Assembly (NCBI RefSeq): GCF_017368795.1
Contig: NZ_JAFNLL010000036.1
Span: 19,601-83,600 of the forward strand
Direction of reading: 5' to 3'
DNA length: 64,000 nucleotides
Origin: Arthrobacter cavernae
Lineage (GTDB): Bacteria; Actinomycetota; Actinomycetes; Actinomycetales; Micrococcaceae
The notes beneath the pieces are model-generated. The model had not been told where the DNA came from. It searched no databases and was given only the letters and a program-made list of their open reading frames with translations. A program made the translations under genes and the position numbers. How positions within the stretch are numbered: position 1 is the first letter of the stretch; every line of letters starts with the position of its first letter. Below are positions 26,822 through 37,179 of the stretch, one piece after another.

Positions 26822-28216
26822 ATGACGAGCACGCTCCGCACCAGCACTTTGAAGACCTTGACAGTCCCCCTCGATGTTGACTCAGCTTCCGGGGGGCTGC
26901 CGTCGTTTCTGGTCCGGGACGACGTCCTGTGCTGGTCCCGCCGCGAGAACGGCTTGGTGGGCTTCGGCGAGCTGGCGCGCTTCACAGCCACCGGCCCGGA
27001 CCGCTTCCTCGAAGCCGACATCTGGTGGCGCCACCTGATCCTCGAGGCAGAGATCAGCGATGCCCTGGAAATCCCCGGCACCGGCCCCGTGGCTTTCGGC
27101 TCCTTCGCCTTCTCCAAGACCTCCCCACACCTTTCCCGGCTGATCCTCCCCGAAATCGTGGTGGGCATCCGTGACGGCCGGGCCTGGCTCACCCAGTTGA
27201 CGCTCGACGACGCCGAACTCACCGAGGCGGGCGCGCTCGCCGCCCTGCGGCGCTGGGTTCCCTCGGGAAACCCGGCCCCGGCGGAACTGGCCACCGATTC
27301 CCCGGCCACCGCGGACGCCGCCGTCGGACCGCAGGGGGGCACCGCCGTCGGGCACGCCCTTTCCGGGCGGCAGGCAACCCTGGCGAGCGGCTCACTGAGC
27401 GAGGCCGACTGGATGCAGGCCGTGGCGGACGGCGTCGCGGAAATCCGCACCGGAAAGCTTGAAAAGCTGGTGCTGGCGCGGGACATCCTGGCCACGCTCC
27501 CCGACGGCGTCCGGGCGTCCGGCGTGCTCCGCGAACTTGCCGCGCGCTACCGCGAATGCTGGACCTACGGCGTGGACGGCCTGGTGGGCGCGACGCCGGA
27601 AATGCTCATCCAGGTGGAAGGCCGCACGGCGCAGGCGCGCGTGCTGGCCGGGACGCTGGACCGGCGCGATGCCGAGGGCGTGGACGGCTCCCCCATGGCG
27701 TATGCCGAGCGGGTCTTGGCCGGCTCCGAGAAACAGCGGCACGAGCACGAGATCGCCATCCAGTCGCTGACCACACAGCTGGCGCCCTTCTCCGAGGCGA
27801 TGAACGCGCACAGCGAACCTTTCATCCTGGAGCTCCCCAACGTGTGGCATCTGGCCTCGGACGTGAAGGCGGAGCTGGCGGACATCGAGGGCCACGTGCC
27901 CACCTGCCTGGCCCTAATCAATGCGCTCCATCCCACGGCAGCGGTGTGCGGCACGCCCACACTGGTGGCCGGGGCGCTGATCCGGCGCCTCGAACACATG
28001 GACCGCGGGCCGTACGCCGGACCCGTCGGCTGGCTGGACGGCGCGGGCAACGGCGAGTGGGGCATCGCCCTGCGCGGGGCCGTCATCGAGGACTCCCATA
28101 CGGTCCGGCTGTATGCCGGATGCGGCGTGGTGGAGGGCTCGTTGCCGGAGGCGGAGCTCGCCGAGACCTGGGCGAAATTCCGCCCCATGCTCGAATCGCT
28201 GGGCATCCGCAGCTGA
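26822..28216 (+). CDS. menF: Isochorismate synthase
   Basis: Converts chorismate to isochorismate, the first committed step of menaquinone synthesis. 464 residues, chorismate-binding fold in the C-terminal half: KLEKLVLARDI (catalytic base lysine region), ATPEMLIQVEGRTAQARVLA, GSEKQRHEHEIAIQSL, HPTAAVCGTP and ERMD-like RGPYAGPVGW with the magnesium-binding glutamates. Works with menD (32.1 kb) and menC (36.1 kb) in this window. No partner for salicylate synthesis is nearby. Confidence 0.92.
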   Translation: MTSTLRTSTLKTLTVPLDVDSASGGLPSFLVRDDVLCWSRRENGLVGFGELARFTATGPDRFLEADIWWRHLILEAEISDALEIPGTGPVAFGSFAFSKTSPHLSRLILPEIVVGIRDGRAWLTQLTLDDAELTEAGALAALRRWVPSGNPAPAELATDSPATADAAVGPQGGTAVGHALSGRQATLASGSLSEADWMQAVADGVAEIRTGKLEKLVLARDILATLPDGVRASGVLRELAARYRECWTYGVDGLVGATPEMLIQVEGRTAQARVLAGTLDRRDAEGVDGSPMAYAERVLAGSEKQRHEHEIAIQSLTTQLAPFSEAMNAHSEPFILELPNVWHLASDVKAELADIEGHVPTCLALINALHPTAAVCGTPTLVAGALIRRLEHMDRGPYAGPVGWLDGAGNGEWGIALRGAVIEDSHTVRLYAGCGVVEGSLPEAELAETWAKFRPMLESLGIRS

Positions 28217-28373
28217 TTCCGGGGCTCCAGACGGCGCGGGAACGGCGGGGCTTGATTTTTGGGTAATCTAGTTATCCAATAGTGAAGCTAAGTTTTCTGT
28301 GATGCACATCTCTTGTTCGGCGCTACACTAAAACCGATTTGGTTCCGCATCCCCTGCAACAAAAGGTAAAGAT

Positions 28374-29174
28374 ATGCAGATCTCCCGTTCGTTCCTTGGC
28401 AATCCCAAGGCCAAAGCAGCTGCCCTCCTCGCCGCAGGCGCCCTGGCTCTGACGGCCTGCGGCGGCAGCCCCACGCCGGCAGCCAGCCCGGGAGGTGTGT
28501 CGCTCATCAATGCGGGCAAGCTCACCGTCTGCTCCGACATCCCCTACGAGCCCTTCGAGTTCCAGAAGGACGGCAAGAATGTCGGCTTCGACATGGACAT
28601 CGCCGCAGAGCTCGCCAAGGACTTCAAAGCCGAACTGAACGTGGTGGACAGCTCCTTCGAAGCCATCGAGACCGGCACCGCACTCACCCAGTGCGACGTC
28701 TCCATCTCCTCGATCTCCATCACTGACGTCCGCAAGAACGTCATGGATTTCTCCACCCCCTACATGGACGATGACCTGACCCTCGTGGCTACGTCCGCGT
28801 CCGGGATCACGAACATCGACAGCGCCAAGGGCAAGAAGGTCGGCGTCCAGCAGGCCACCACGGGCGCCCAGTACGCCAAGGACAAGGGCATTGACGCCCA
28901 GCAGTTCGAGGATTCCGGACTCCTGGTCCAGGCGCTCAAGGCCGGCACCATTGACGCCGCACTGGGCAACCAGTCCGTCCTGGCCTACGCCATCAAGGAC
29001 GACGCCAAGATCAAGCGCGTTGAGAACTACGCCACGGGCGAGAAGCTGGGCATCTCCATCAAGAAGGGCAACACCGCCATGGCCGAGCAAGTCAACGCGA
29101 CCCTGAAGCGCATCACGGATGACGGCAGCCTGAAGAAGTTCGAGACCACCTGGTTCGGCGAGGCCGCCAAGTAA
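28374..29174 (+). CDS. ABC transporter substrate-binding lipoprotein, polar amino acid type
   Basis: Extracellular lipoprotein of 266 residues. The signal peptide ends in a lipobox LALTACGG with Cys29 as the lipid anchor. The fold (GKLTVCSDIPYEPFEFQKDG, GFDMDIAAELAKDF, SFEAIETGTALTQCD, VGVQQATTGAQYAKD) is that of the glutamine/arginine/cystine family of binding proteins. AAAGGTAAAG precedes the ATG. First gene of a three-gene importer operon. Confidence 0.9.
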   Translation: MQISRSFLGNPKAKAAALLAAGALALTACGGSPTPAASPGGVSLINAGKLTVCSDIPYEPFEFQKDGKNVGFDMDIAAELAKDFKAELNVVDSSFEAIETGTALTQCDVSISSISITDVRKNVMDFSTPYMDDDLTLVATSASGITNIDSAKGKKVGVQQATTGAQYAKDKGIDAQQFEDSGLLVQALKAGTIDAALGNQSVLAYAIKDDAKIKRVENYATGEKLGISIKKGNTAMAEQVNATLKRITDDGSLKKFETTWFGEAAK

Positions 29175-29203
29175 CCAGCGCCACGGCCTGAGACCAACAC
29201 AGC

Positions 29204-29247
29204 GGAGGCCCCGTGAGGATCTGTAAAGCAGTCCGTACGGGGCCTCC
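29204..29247 (+). other. Intra-operon hairpin between binding-protein and permease genes
   Basis: Perfect 11-bp stem: GGAGGCCCCGT (29204-29214) with ACGGGGCCTCC (29237-29247). It lies in the 100-bp gap. Likely protects the binding-protein mRNA or partly terminates transcription, giving excess binding protein. Confidence 0.65.
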
Positions 29248-29274
29248 ACTGCGCAACATGAATGTGAGAACCGC

Positions 29275-30066
29275 ATGGCAATGACTGCACGTCAACGAGC
29301 CAAAGTAAGTCTGTACGTCCAAGCCGGAATCTTCGTTGTGGCCGTGGCCGCGCTGATCCTCGCCGCGGATTGGAAGACCATCGGCAACAGCGTCTTCAAC
29401 TTCGCCAAGATCGGGCCGATGTTCCCGGACATCTTCCTGGTAGGCCTCAAAAACACCCTGATCTACACGGCCCTCGGCTTCATCGTGGGCCTGTCCGGCG
29501 GCCTGCTGCTGGCCCTGATGAAGCTGTCCACGTTCCCGCTGTACCGCTGGATCGCCACGGGCTACATCGAGTTCTTCCGCGGCATCCCGGCACTGCTGGT
29601 GTTCATCGCCTTCGGCTACGGTGTTCCGTTGGCGTTCCAGGTGTCCTGGGACGTCACCATCGTGGTGATGGTGTCACTAGGCATGGTGGCCTCGGCCTAC
29701 ATCGCCGAGACGCTCCGCGCAGGCCTGCAGGCCGTCCCCAAGGGCCAGATGGAAGCTGCCCGGTCCCTGGGCATGCCGCAGTGGCGGGCCATGGTCACCA
29801 TCGTCATCCCACAGGCATTCAAGATTGTGCTGCCGCCGCTGACCAACGAGGTCATCCTGCTGACCAAGGACTCCTCGCTCATCTACGTGCTGGGGCTCAC
29901 CGCATCCCAATACGAACTCACCAAGTTTGGCCGCGACGGCATCTCCAGCCTCGGAGCCGGGCTGACCCCGCTCCTGGTGGCCGGCGCCTTCTACCTGATC
30001 ATCACCATCCCGTTGAGCCTCTTGGCCCGGAAGTTCGAAAGCCGCACAGCGCGGACCAAGCGATAG
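29275..30066 (+). CDS. ABC transporter permease, His/Glu/Gln/Arg type
   Basis: Membrane subunit of the amino-acid importer, 263 residues, about five membrane segments. Family motif [20 protein letters not shown] near the start, [20 protein letters not shown], and the ATPase-docking EAA loop ([20 protein letters not shown]). One permease gene only, so a homodimer is expected. The ATPase gene follows after 11 bp. Confidence 0.92.
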   Translation: MAMTARQRAKVSLYVQAGIFVVAVAALILAADWKTIGNSVFNFAKIGPMFPDIFLVGLKNTLIYTALGFIVGLSGGLLLALMKLSTFPLYRWIATGYIEFFRGIPALLVFIAFGYGVPLAFQVSWDVTIVVMVSLGMVASAYIAETLRAGLQAVPKGQMEAARSLGMPQWRAMVTIVIPQAFKIVLPPLTNEVILLTKDSSLIYVLGLTASQYELTKFGRDGISSLGAGLTPLLVAGAFYLIITIPLSLLARKFESRTARTKR

Positions 30067-30077
30067 GCAGGACAGTC

Positions 30078-30875
<798 letters not shown>

Positions 30876-30903
30876 CTTTTCGACGCGCACCTTGCCTGGC
30901 GAC

Positions 30904-30955
30904 GCGCATATGCCCTGCCGCTACCGGAATACCGGTAGCGGCAGGGCATATGCGC
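30904..30955. terminator. Bidirectional terminator hairpin, 24-bp perfect stem
   Basis: 30904-30927 is perfectly complementary to 30932-30955 with a 4-base AATA loop. It lies between the convergent ATPase gene and the AbiEi-like gene, whose stop codon begins at 30957-30959. No U-tract follows on either strand, but stem stability and position argue for termination. Confidence 0.7.
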
Positions 30956-30956
30956 A

Positions 30957-31931
30957 TCATGGGGTCTTTCGCGCGTCGAATTCCGCGGATCGTGCACGAC
31001 GGCGGGGCACGCCGGCCGCCGCCAGCATGCGTTCCAGCTTCCCGGGCTCCATGAGATCGGCCCAATCCCACCTCACCACGTTGAACCCAGTGGCCCGGAT
31101 TCGGTTCTCGCGCTTCTTTTCCTCCACCACCGCCTGCGATGCCGTTCTGCCCTTGAGGAACTCCGGTTTGACGTACTTCTCCACGCCGTCAAATTCCCCA
31201 ACCACTTTGGCCAGCTTCCAGTAGAAGTCGGCGTAGCCCACGAGCCCGTCCTTGTCGTGAATGGCTTGCTGCAGAACCGGAGTTTCGAAACCGGCGACCT
31301 GGATCAGCGAACGGCTGTAGGACTCCCCCGCCGAACCGGACAAAGGATCTGCAAATGCCAAGGCTGCCAATATCCGTCGCCCGGCGGCCGCCGAGTAGTT
31401 CGTGCCCATGCCCGCCAGCAACTCATCCTTGGTCAGGCCCCGTAACTGGAGCCTCCGGTCAGGTTTGAGCACGTGGTCCAGCGGCGCAGCCGCCTCGGTG
31501 AACGGAGTGAACGCGGCAAGATCAAGGACGGTGCGGATGCGGCCCGTGACCAGCAAGCCCTCACGCCGGACGACCGTCAGACCAGATGGATCAGCGAAGT
31601 GGCGGACGACTCCGGCACGTGACCGGCCGCCGTCGTTCTTCATCGTTAGGGCATGGACAGCATGGTTCAGGCCAACAGTAGGAATACTCCAAACAGATGC
31701 CGCCGAGTGTCGGGCGAATACCGTGGGGCTCTCGAAGGTTTCCGCCGCCGCGCTGATGCGGAGCCTGTACTGCTCCCAGGGCTTCAAGTCCTTCCAAGCG
31801 CGGCCGTCCGTGTAGACACCGTGCCGGATCCGGACAAGGGAACCGGCCTTGACGCGCTTGGCGAGTTCCTTGGCGGTCAGCCCATGCTGGATACGGTCGC
31901 GGGCCAGGAGGAGCGGGGGAAGGTCTGTCAT
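30957..31931 (-). CDS. AbiEi-like antitoxin-domain / DUF559-like protein
   Basis: 324 residues, intact. The N-terminus resembles the AbiEi antitoxin winged helix (LTAKELAKRVKAGSLVRIRH, GVYTD); the C-terminal half resembles restriction-endonuclease-like DUF559 domains (LVGYADFYWKLAKVVGEFDG, then KKRENRIRATGFNVVRWDWA). It has the same domain order as the frameshifted gene at 18.8-19.7 kb but is a diverged relative. No AbiEii nucleotidyltransferase toxin is adjacent, so the role is unknown; many actinobacteria carry such orphan copies. Confidence 0.75.
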   Translation of the reverse strand: MTDLPPLLLARDRIQHGLTAKELAKRVKAGSLVRIRHGVYTDGRAWKDLKPWEQYRLRISAAAETFESPTVFARHSAASVWSIPTVGLNHAVHALTMKNDGGRSRAGVVRHFADPSGLTVVRREGLLVTGRIRTVLDLAAFTPFTEAAAPLDHVLKPDRRLQLRGLTKDELLAGMGTNYSAAAGRRILAALAFADPLSGSAGESYSRSLIQVAGFETPVLQQAIHDKDGLVGYADFYWKLAKVVGEFDGVEKYVKPEFLKGRTASQAVVEEKKRENRIRATGFNVVRWDWADLMEPGKLERMLAAAGVPRRRARSAEFDARKTP

Positions 31932-32080
31932 GTACCGAAGGTGCCATTTGTATGCCCAGCGCGACAGATTCGGATGCCTCTATGTGGAGAACCATTTTTA
32001 CAGTCGACGCGCATAGGATCTGGCGCGCCCGGAATATGGGCCGCGTCAGGGAATATCCGAGTCGCCAGCCGCTGAGCGCG

Positions 32081-33787
32081 TCAGCCCACGAGCACTCTGG
32101 CCACGGCCTCGGCCACGGCCTTCTTGATGCGCGCGTGCAGCGGGCGCAGGCCGGCCCGGTCCGTACGCACTTCAACAATGGTGCGCCCCTTCAGCGGGGT
32201 CTTGAGCGCGGTGGCGAGTTCCGCCGTCGTGCTTACCGCACAGTGCCCGACGCCGTAGGCCGCGGCGAGTGCCGCGATGTCCACCGAGTGCGGGGTGCCG
32301 AAGAGGCGTTCGACGGCGGTGCCGTAGCCGCCGCCGTCCTCGACCGCGCCGTGCTCAAGGAGTCCGAAGATGCCGCCGCCGGCGTCATTGAGCACCACGA
32401 TCCGCAGGTCCGGCCCGGGTTCGCCGGTCCCCAGGAGCAGGCTGCCGGCGTCGTGCAGGAACGTGACGTCACCCAGGAAAAGGGTGGTTTCGCGGCCGCC
32501 GCCCAGCGCGATGCCCGTGGCGGTGGCGATGGTGCCGTCGATGCCGGCGAGGCCGCGGTTGGCGTACACGGTGGCCACGGGTTCCGGTGCGGGCTGGCCG
32601 GCGAGGTCCACGTCGCGGATGCCGTTGGAGGAGCCCAGGACCAGCTGCCCGCGGGCGTGCGCCCACACCGTGGCGCCGGCGGCCGGCCCGTTGGCGCTGG
32701 CCTCGGATGCGAGTACACCGTCAAGGGCGTGCTGGGCCGCAGCACCGGCCAGGAGCCAGGCGTCGAGCCATTCGGCCGGGCCACGCCCGGAAAACTCCGC
32801 CAGTTCGGGCAGGGATTTGATGGGGGTCTCGCGGCGACGGCCGGCCTCGTACCAGGCCACGGGGACCGGCTCGTAGATCGCCGTGGCCACGTCCTCACGG
32901 GCCAGAAGCGCCGCTACCGGCCGGGACAGCGTGGCCCGGCCGAACAGGACCACCCGCTCAATCGCCAGTGCGGAGTCCGGGCCGAAGTGCTCCAGCAGCA
33001 GCCGGTACGGGCCCACGGCGTTCGGCCCGAAACGGGCGTTCGAGGACGGCTCGGCCAGCAGCGGCAGGCTGTGGGCGCGGGCGAAAGCCTCGGCGACCGG
33101 ACCGGCGTCGTGCCCGGCGAGGACCACGGTGCGCCGCTCGGGCAACTCCGCCGGGGCCGGCGGGAGGTCGAAGGCCAGGGGTCCGGCGTCGTAGTGGAAC
33201 ACGCCGTGGCCCGTCTGCGGCGGCAGCGCCTCGCCCACTTCCGGGACCAGCGGTTCGCGGAAGGCGAGGTTGAGCTGGACGGGACCCGGAGGCGTGTCTT
33301 CGAGGGCGCCGGTGGCGGCGTAGAGCGCCGTCCCCACGGCCCGCTGCGGATTGTCGCCCGCGGGGACCTCGACGGCGAAACGGACGTGCTCGCCGAACAG
33401 GTCCAGCTGGAGAGTGGTCTGGTTGGCGCCTGTTCCGAGGAGTTCCTCGGGGCGGTCGGCGGAGAGAACCACGAGCGGCACCGCGGCATGGTTGGCCTCC
33501 ATCACGGCTGGGAGCAGGTTCCCGACGGCGGTCCCCGAGGTGGTCAGCACGGCCGCGGGTGCGCCGGTGGACAGTGCCAGGCCCAGGGCCGTGAACCCGG
33601 CGGAGCGTTCGTCGATCCGCACGTGGAGGCGGACGCGGCCGGCAGCCTCGGCCTCCGCAAGGGCGTACACGGCGGGCGCCGAGCGCGAGCCCGGCGCCAC
33701 CACCACATGCCGCACGCCGCCGTCGAGCAAGGCCCCGACGGCGATCCTGGCGGTGGCGAGCGAGGTCAAGGAGTCCTGGGAAGTCAC
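32081..33787 (-). CDS. menD: SEPHCHC synthase
   Basis: Thiamine-diphosphate enzyme of menaquinone synthesis: isochorismate plus 2-oxoglutarate gives 2-succinyl-5-enolpyruvyl-6-hydroxy-3-cyclohexene-1-carboxylate. 568 residues. N-terminal VVAPGSRSAPAVYALAEAE and RIDERSAGFTALGLALSTG (catalytic glutamate region), C-terminal ThDP-binding FLGDVTFLHDAGSLLLG with NDAGGGIFGLLEHG. GTG start. It lies 113 bp from phoX and on the same strand as menC, which is upstream of phoX. Confidence 0.93.
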   Translation of the reverse strand: MTSQDSLTSLATARIAVGALLDGGVRHVVVAPGSRSAPAVYALAEAEAAGRVRLHVRIDERSAGFTALGLALSTGAPAAVLTTSGTAVGNLLPAVMEANHAAVPLVVLSADRPEELLGTGANQTTLQLDLFGEHVRFAVEVPAGDNPQRAVGTALYAATGALEDTPPGPVQLNLAFREPLVPEVGEALPPQTGHGVFHYDAGPLAFDLPPAPAELPERRTVVLAGHDAGPVAEAFARAHSLPLLAEPSSNARFGPNAVGPYRLLLEHFGPDSALAIERVVLFGRATLSRPVAALLAREDVATAIYEPVPVAWYEAGRRRETPIKSLPELAEFSGRGPAEWLDAWLLAGAAAQHALDGVLASEASANGPAAGATVWAHARGQLVLGSSNGIRDVDLAGQPAPEPVATVYANRGLAGIDGTIATATGIALGGGRETTLFLGDVTFLHDAGSLLLGTGEPGPDLRIVVLNDAGGGIFGLLEHGAVEDGGGYGTAVERLFGTPHSVDIAALAAAYGVGHCAVSTTAELATALKTPLKGRTIVEVRTDRAGLRPLHARIKKAVAEAVARVLVG

Positions 33788-33851
33788 CGCTCCAGTCTAT
33801 TTCCCGATCCATCCCCCAAACGCTCTCCCACCTTTGACCCCCAAACGCCAA

Positions 33852-33888
33852 ACGCTCTCTCACTTTCCTGACGAAAGTGAGAGAGCGT
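33852..33888 (-). terminator. Terminator after the PhoX-like phosphatase gene
   Basis: Perfect 16-bp stem, 33852-33867 with 33873-33888, loop CTGAC. On the minus strand it begins 13 bp after the phoX stop and is followed by TTTGGCGTTTGG. It should separate phoX from menD. Confidence 0.75.
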
Positions 33889-33901
33889 CGGGGCGGGGAG
33901 A

Positions 33902-35980
33902 TCAGTCCTGGCGGTACACCTGGATCACGGACGGACGGGGCGCGCGCGCCTGGCCGGGTGCCGGCGTCGTGCCTGCCGGAACATAGTCCGGGAAGTACGA
34001 GTTCGGGACGTCGAACGAGCCGTCCTCGCCCGGGTGCTGGACAGAGACGAACACGGTGCGCTCGTCGTCGTGGATGATCGGTCCGCAGGTTTCGCCGTCG
34101 CGCGGCACTGCCAGGAACTGCTCCACCTTGCCGCGCTCTGCGCCGTCCAGCGTGACCTTGAACAGGCCGTCGGCCTTGCCGATGCCGGAGGGGGCGCCGT
34201 CGGTGGAGATCCACAGGTTGCCCACGGAGTCGAACGCGAGGTTGTCCGGGCAGGAGATCGGCGAGACCTTGTCCACCGGGAAGCCGGAGAAGTAGGTGAC
34301 GTCGCCGGTGGAGGGGTCTCCGCAGACCATCAGCAGGTTCCAGCTGAACTTGGTGGACGTCTGGTCGCCGGTTTCGGTGATTTCCACGATGTGGCCGTCA
34401 CGGTTGGCGTTGCGCGGGTTGACCTCGGTGGCGCCTTCCTTGCCGGGTAGGCCACGGTCCGTGTTGTTGGTACAGGCGACGTAGACCTTGCCGGTGTGCA
34501 GGCTCGGCTGGACGTCTTCGCAGCGGTCCATCTTGGTGGGGCCCACCTTGTCCGCGGCGAGGCGGGTGTAGACGAGGACCTGTTCCACGGTCATGCCCGG
34601 TACTTCAGAGGCGCCGTCCACCACGAGCGGCAGCCATTCGCCGGTGCCGTCGAAACCGCCGTCAGCCGGAACCGTGCCCTTGCCGTCGATCTGGGTCGCC
34701 GAGTTGCCGGTGAACTTGGCCACGTACAGGTCGCCTTCCGAAAGCAGCGTCATGTTGTGCTTGCGGTCCCCTTCCTTGTACTTGCCCTTGGAGACGAACT
34801 TGTACAGGTAGTCGAAGCGCTCGTCGTCGCCGGAGTACGCCACCACGTGGCCGGAGTCGGCCACGATCACGTTGGCGCCCTCGTGCTTGAAGCGGCCCAG
34901 CGAGGAGTGCTTCTTGGGGGTGGACGTGGGGTCGAAGGGGTCCACCTCGACGATCCAGCCGAAGCGGTTGGCTTCGTTCTTGTAGTCGGGGTTGCGGGTG
35001 TCGAAGCGGGGGTCGTCGAGTTCCCACCGGCGTTTGGTGGGCTCTTTGGTGATGCCGTAGCGCTTGTCCGATGCCGAGGTCACGGGGTCGCCGATGAAGT
35101 AGCCGTTGAAGTTTTCCTCGCCGGAGAGGATGGTGCCCCACGGGGTGGTGCCGCCGGCGCAGTTGCCCAGGGTGCCCTTGATGAAGCGGCCAGCCTTGTC
35201 GTCCTTGGTCTTGACCAGCGCTGAGCCCGCAGCCGGGCCGGTCAGTTCGTAGACAGTGTTGTTCAGGAAGCGGCGGTTCAGCGGAGCGCCCTTGACGTAG
35301 CTCCACGGCTTGGTGGTGTTCTTGCGCTCGAGCTCGACGACGGTCAGGCCGTGCGCGGCAGCCCCCACAGCGCGCACCTCGGCTGCCGGCATGCTGGCCG
35401 GGAACATGATGTTCTCGTTGGTGTATTCGTGGTTGGCGAACAGCACGGCGCGGCGGCCCTTGGTCCCGGGGATTTCCAGGATGTCCGTGTAGTCGTTGTT
35501 GTAGCCGAACTGCTGCGCCTGCGCGGCCGCCGTCTGGTTGTTCAGATCGAAGTCCGGCGTGCCGTTGAAGATCGGGTCACCCCAGCGGATCACGGGCTGC
35601 CAGGTGAAGCCTTCCGGGACCGTCACCGCGTCGACGGCGGCATCCACGGGAGCGATCGGCGTGAACTTCAGCTTGGACTGGGCGAAACCCTCCCTGGCGG
35701 CGGGTGCCAGGCCGGGGCCGCCGGCAACTGCCGGTTCGGCGGACGTAAAGGCAGAACCGAGTGCGACGGCGAGCGCACCGGCGGCGCCGAGCCCCAGGGC
35801 GGCGCGGCGGGACATCGTGGCGGAGGCGATGTCGCGGAAGTAGCTGTTGGAGCTCGTGTTGCAGACATCGCCCGCGCAGGCGTTGTCGCACTTCAAGGCG
35901 CAGGTGACGGCGCTGCGCTTGCCCTTGGTGTGGCCAAGCATGGGCAGCAGGGTGAACTTACGGGCTGTCGTTTCAGACAA
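33902..35980 (-). CDS. PhoX family secreted phosphatase
   Basis: Calcium/iron-dependent alkaline phosphatase of the DUF839/PhoX family, 692 residues, probably exported by the Tat system. After about 55 residues containing a cysteine cluster (CALKCDNACAGDVCNTSSNS), a twin-arginine segment MSRRAALGLGAAGALAVALG appears. Family motifs: FANHEYTNENIMFP, GNCAGGTTPWGTILSGEENF, GRFKHEGANVIV and DNLAFDSVGNLWISTDG. Start: TTG at 35980, because GGAGG lies 6 bases upstream. Releases phosphate from organic esters outside the membrane. Monocistronic. Confidence 0.88.
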   Translation of the reverse strand: MSETTARKFTLLPMLGHTKGKRSAVTCALKCDNACAGDVCNTSSNSYFRDIASATMSRRAALGLGAAGALAVALGSAFTSAEPAVAGGPGLAPAAREGFAQSKLKFTPIAPVDAAVDAVTVPEGFTWQPVIRWGDPIFNGTPDFDLNNQTAAAQAQQFGYNNDYTDILEIPGTKGRRAVLFANHEYTNENIMFPASMPAAEVRAVGAAAHGLTVVELERKNTTKPWSYVKGAPLNRRFLNNTVYELTGPAAGSALVKTKDDKAGRFIKGTLGNCAGGTTPWGTILSGEENFNGYFIGDPVTSASDKRYGITKEPTKRRWELDDPRFDTRNPDYKNEANRFGWIVEVDPFDPTSTPKKHSSLGRFKHEGANVIVADSGHVVAYSGDDERFDYLYKFVSKGKYKEGDRKHNMTLLSEGDLYVAKFTGNSATQIDGKGTVPADGGFDGTGEWLPLVVDGASEVPGMTVEQVLVYTRLAADKVGPTKMDRCEDVQPSLHTGKVYVACTNNTDRGLPGKEGATEVNPRNANRDGHIVEITETGDQTSTKFSWNLLMVCGDPSTGDVTYFSGFPVDKVSPISCPDNLAFDSVGNLWISTDGAPSGIGKADGLFKVTLDGAERGKVEQFLAVPRDGETCGPIIHDDERTVFVSVQHPGEDGSFDVPNSYFPDYVPAGTTPAPGQARAPRPSVIQVYRQD

Positions 35981-36085
35981 GGGGTGCCTCCAGAATGACG
36001 ATCGGGTCCCGGCCACCATTCCAGCGCAAAACGAATCCGAGAGGGCACTCTGGTTAAGTTCGGGTGAACGTGCCGGCGCGAGCGG

Positions 36086-37087
36086 TCAGCCGGCGGCGGA
36101 GGCCAGCACCGCGTGCACCCGGCGCAGCCGTTCCAGCCACCAGTCGCGGCGTTCCGCGGGGGCCGCATACCGCTCCATCAGCCCCTCGTCGGCGACGGCG
36201 TCGCGCAGGCGGATGGCGCCGTCGTCGGCCACCAGTGGATCCCGGGTGACATCGGCTGTAAACAGGGACACCGTCCCCAGCCCGCACGCATACGGCAGGT
36301 CCGGCAGGGCGGCGGCGAGCGCGAGCCCCGCGCGGATGCCCACCGAGGTGTCCAGTGCGGAGCTGACGACGGCGGGGAGGCCCGCCTGCGCCACGATGTC
36401 CAGCGCGCGCCGCACTCCCCCAAGTGGCGCCACTTTGACCACAATCAGGTCCGCCGCACCGGCCCGGGCCACGTTGAGGGGGTCGTCTTCCTTGCGGACG
36501 CTTTCATCGGCCGCGATGAGGACCGGAGTTCCTTGCTGGGCGAGCCGCAGGCGGACTTCGGCGAGGCCGTCGATGGTGGGCACCGGCTGCTCGGCGTATT
36601 CGAGCCCGACGCCGGAGAGCCGGGTCAGTGCCTCGACAGCCGTCGCGACGTCCCAGCCGCCGTTTGCGTCCACCCGGATGGCCGCGTCCGGAAGGGCTTC
36701 ACGGACAGCGGCAACCCTGGCGGCGTCGTCGTCGAGCGTCTGCCCGCGCTCGGCAACCTTGACCTTGACGGCGTCCACGCGGCCGAAACGGGCCAGGACG
36801 TCTGGCACACGGTCCACCGGAACCGCGGGAACGGTGGCATTGACCGGGATGCTGTCCCGCAGCGGCGTGGGGAAACCGAGCCAGCCGGCCTCGATGGTGG
36901 CGGCGAGCCAGCGGGAGGCTTCGGCGTCGTCGTATTCCGGGAACGGGCAGAACTCGCCCCAGCCGGCGGGCCCACGCAGCAGCAGGGTTTCGCGTTCCAT
37001 GATGCCGCGGAATCTCACGCGCATCGGAAGCGCGACTACATGGGCGGAAGCGAGCAGTTCGTCAAGGGGCGGAAGCATCTCAGGCAC
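36086..37087 (-). CDS. menC: o-Succinylbenzoate synthase
   Basis: Enolase-superfamily dehydratase of menaquinone synthesis, 333 residues. Catalytic lysine in VDAVKVKVAE, metal ligands in IRVDANGGWD, YAEQPVPT and IAADESVRKEDDP, second lysine in DLIVVKVAPLGG. The GTG at 37087 opens the frame; the ATG three codons later is possible. With menF, menD and menG here, four steps of the pathway lie within 15 kb but in separate transcripts. Confidence 0.92.
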   Translation of the reverse strand: MPEMLPPLDELLASAHVVALPMRVRFRGIMERETLLLRGPAGWGEFCPFPEYDDAEASRWLAATIEAGWLGFPTPLRDSIPVNATVPAVPVDRVPDVLARFGRVDAVKVKVAERGQTLDDDAARVAAVREALPDAAIRVDANGGWDVATAVEALTRLSGVGLEYAEQPVPTIDGLAEVRLRLAQQGTPVLIAADESVRKEDDPLNVARAGAADLIVVKVAPLGGVRRALDIVAQAGLPAVVSSALDTSVGIRAGLALAAALPDLPYACGLGTVSLFTADVTRDPLVADDGAIRLRDAVADEGLMERYAAPAERRDWWLERLRRVHAVLASAAG

Positions 37088-37179
37088 ACGGACACTGTAC
37101 GCCGGGCGCCTCTCCGCGAGGTCAGCACGGCTGGGCCTGCAGGTCCATTCGGCCCTGTCGACCGTGAAGCCCCGGCGGC

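Noticed and set aside
28258..28280. GGGTAATCTAGTTATCC as an operator for the amino-acid importer
   Set aside because: The palindrome is imperfect and occurs only once; too weak to call.
30957..31931. Type IV AbiE toxin-antitoxin system
   Set aside because: No AbiEii nucleotidyltransferase gene is adjacent and the protein has an extra nuclease-like domain, so it is reported only as AbiEi-like.
31952..33871. 639-codon plus-strand frame opposite menD
   Set aside because: Antisense shadow of menD.
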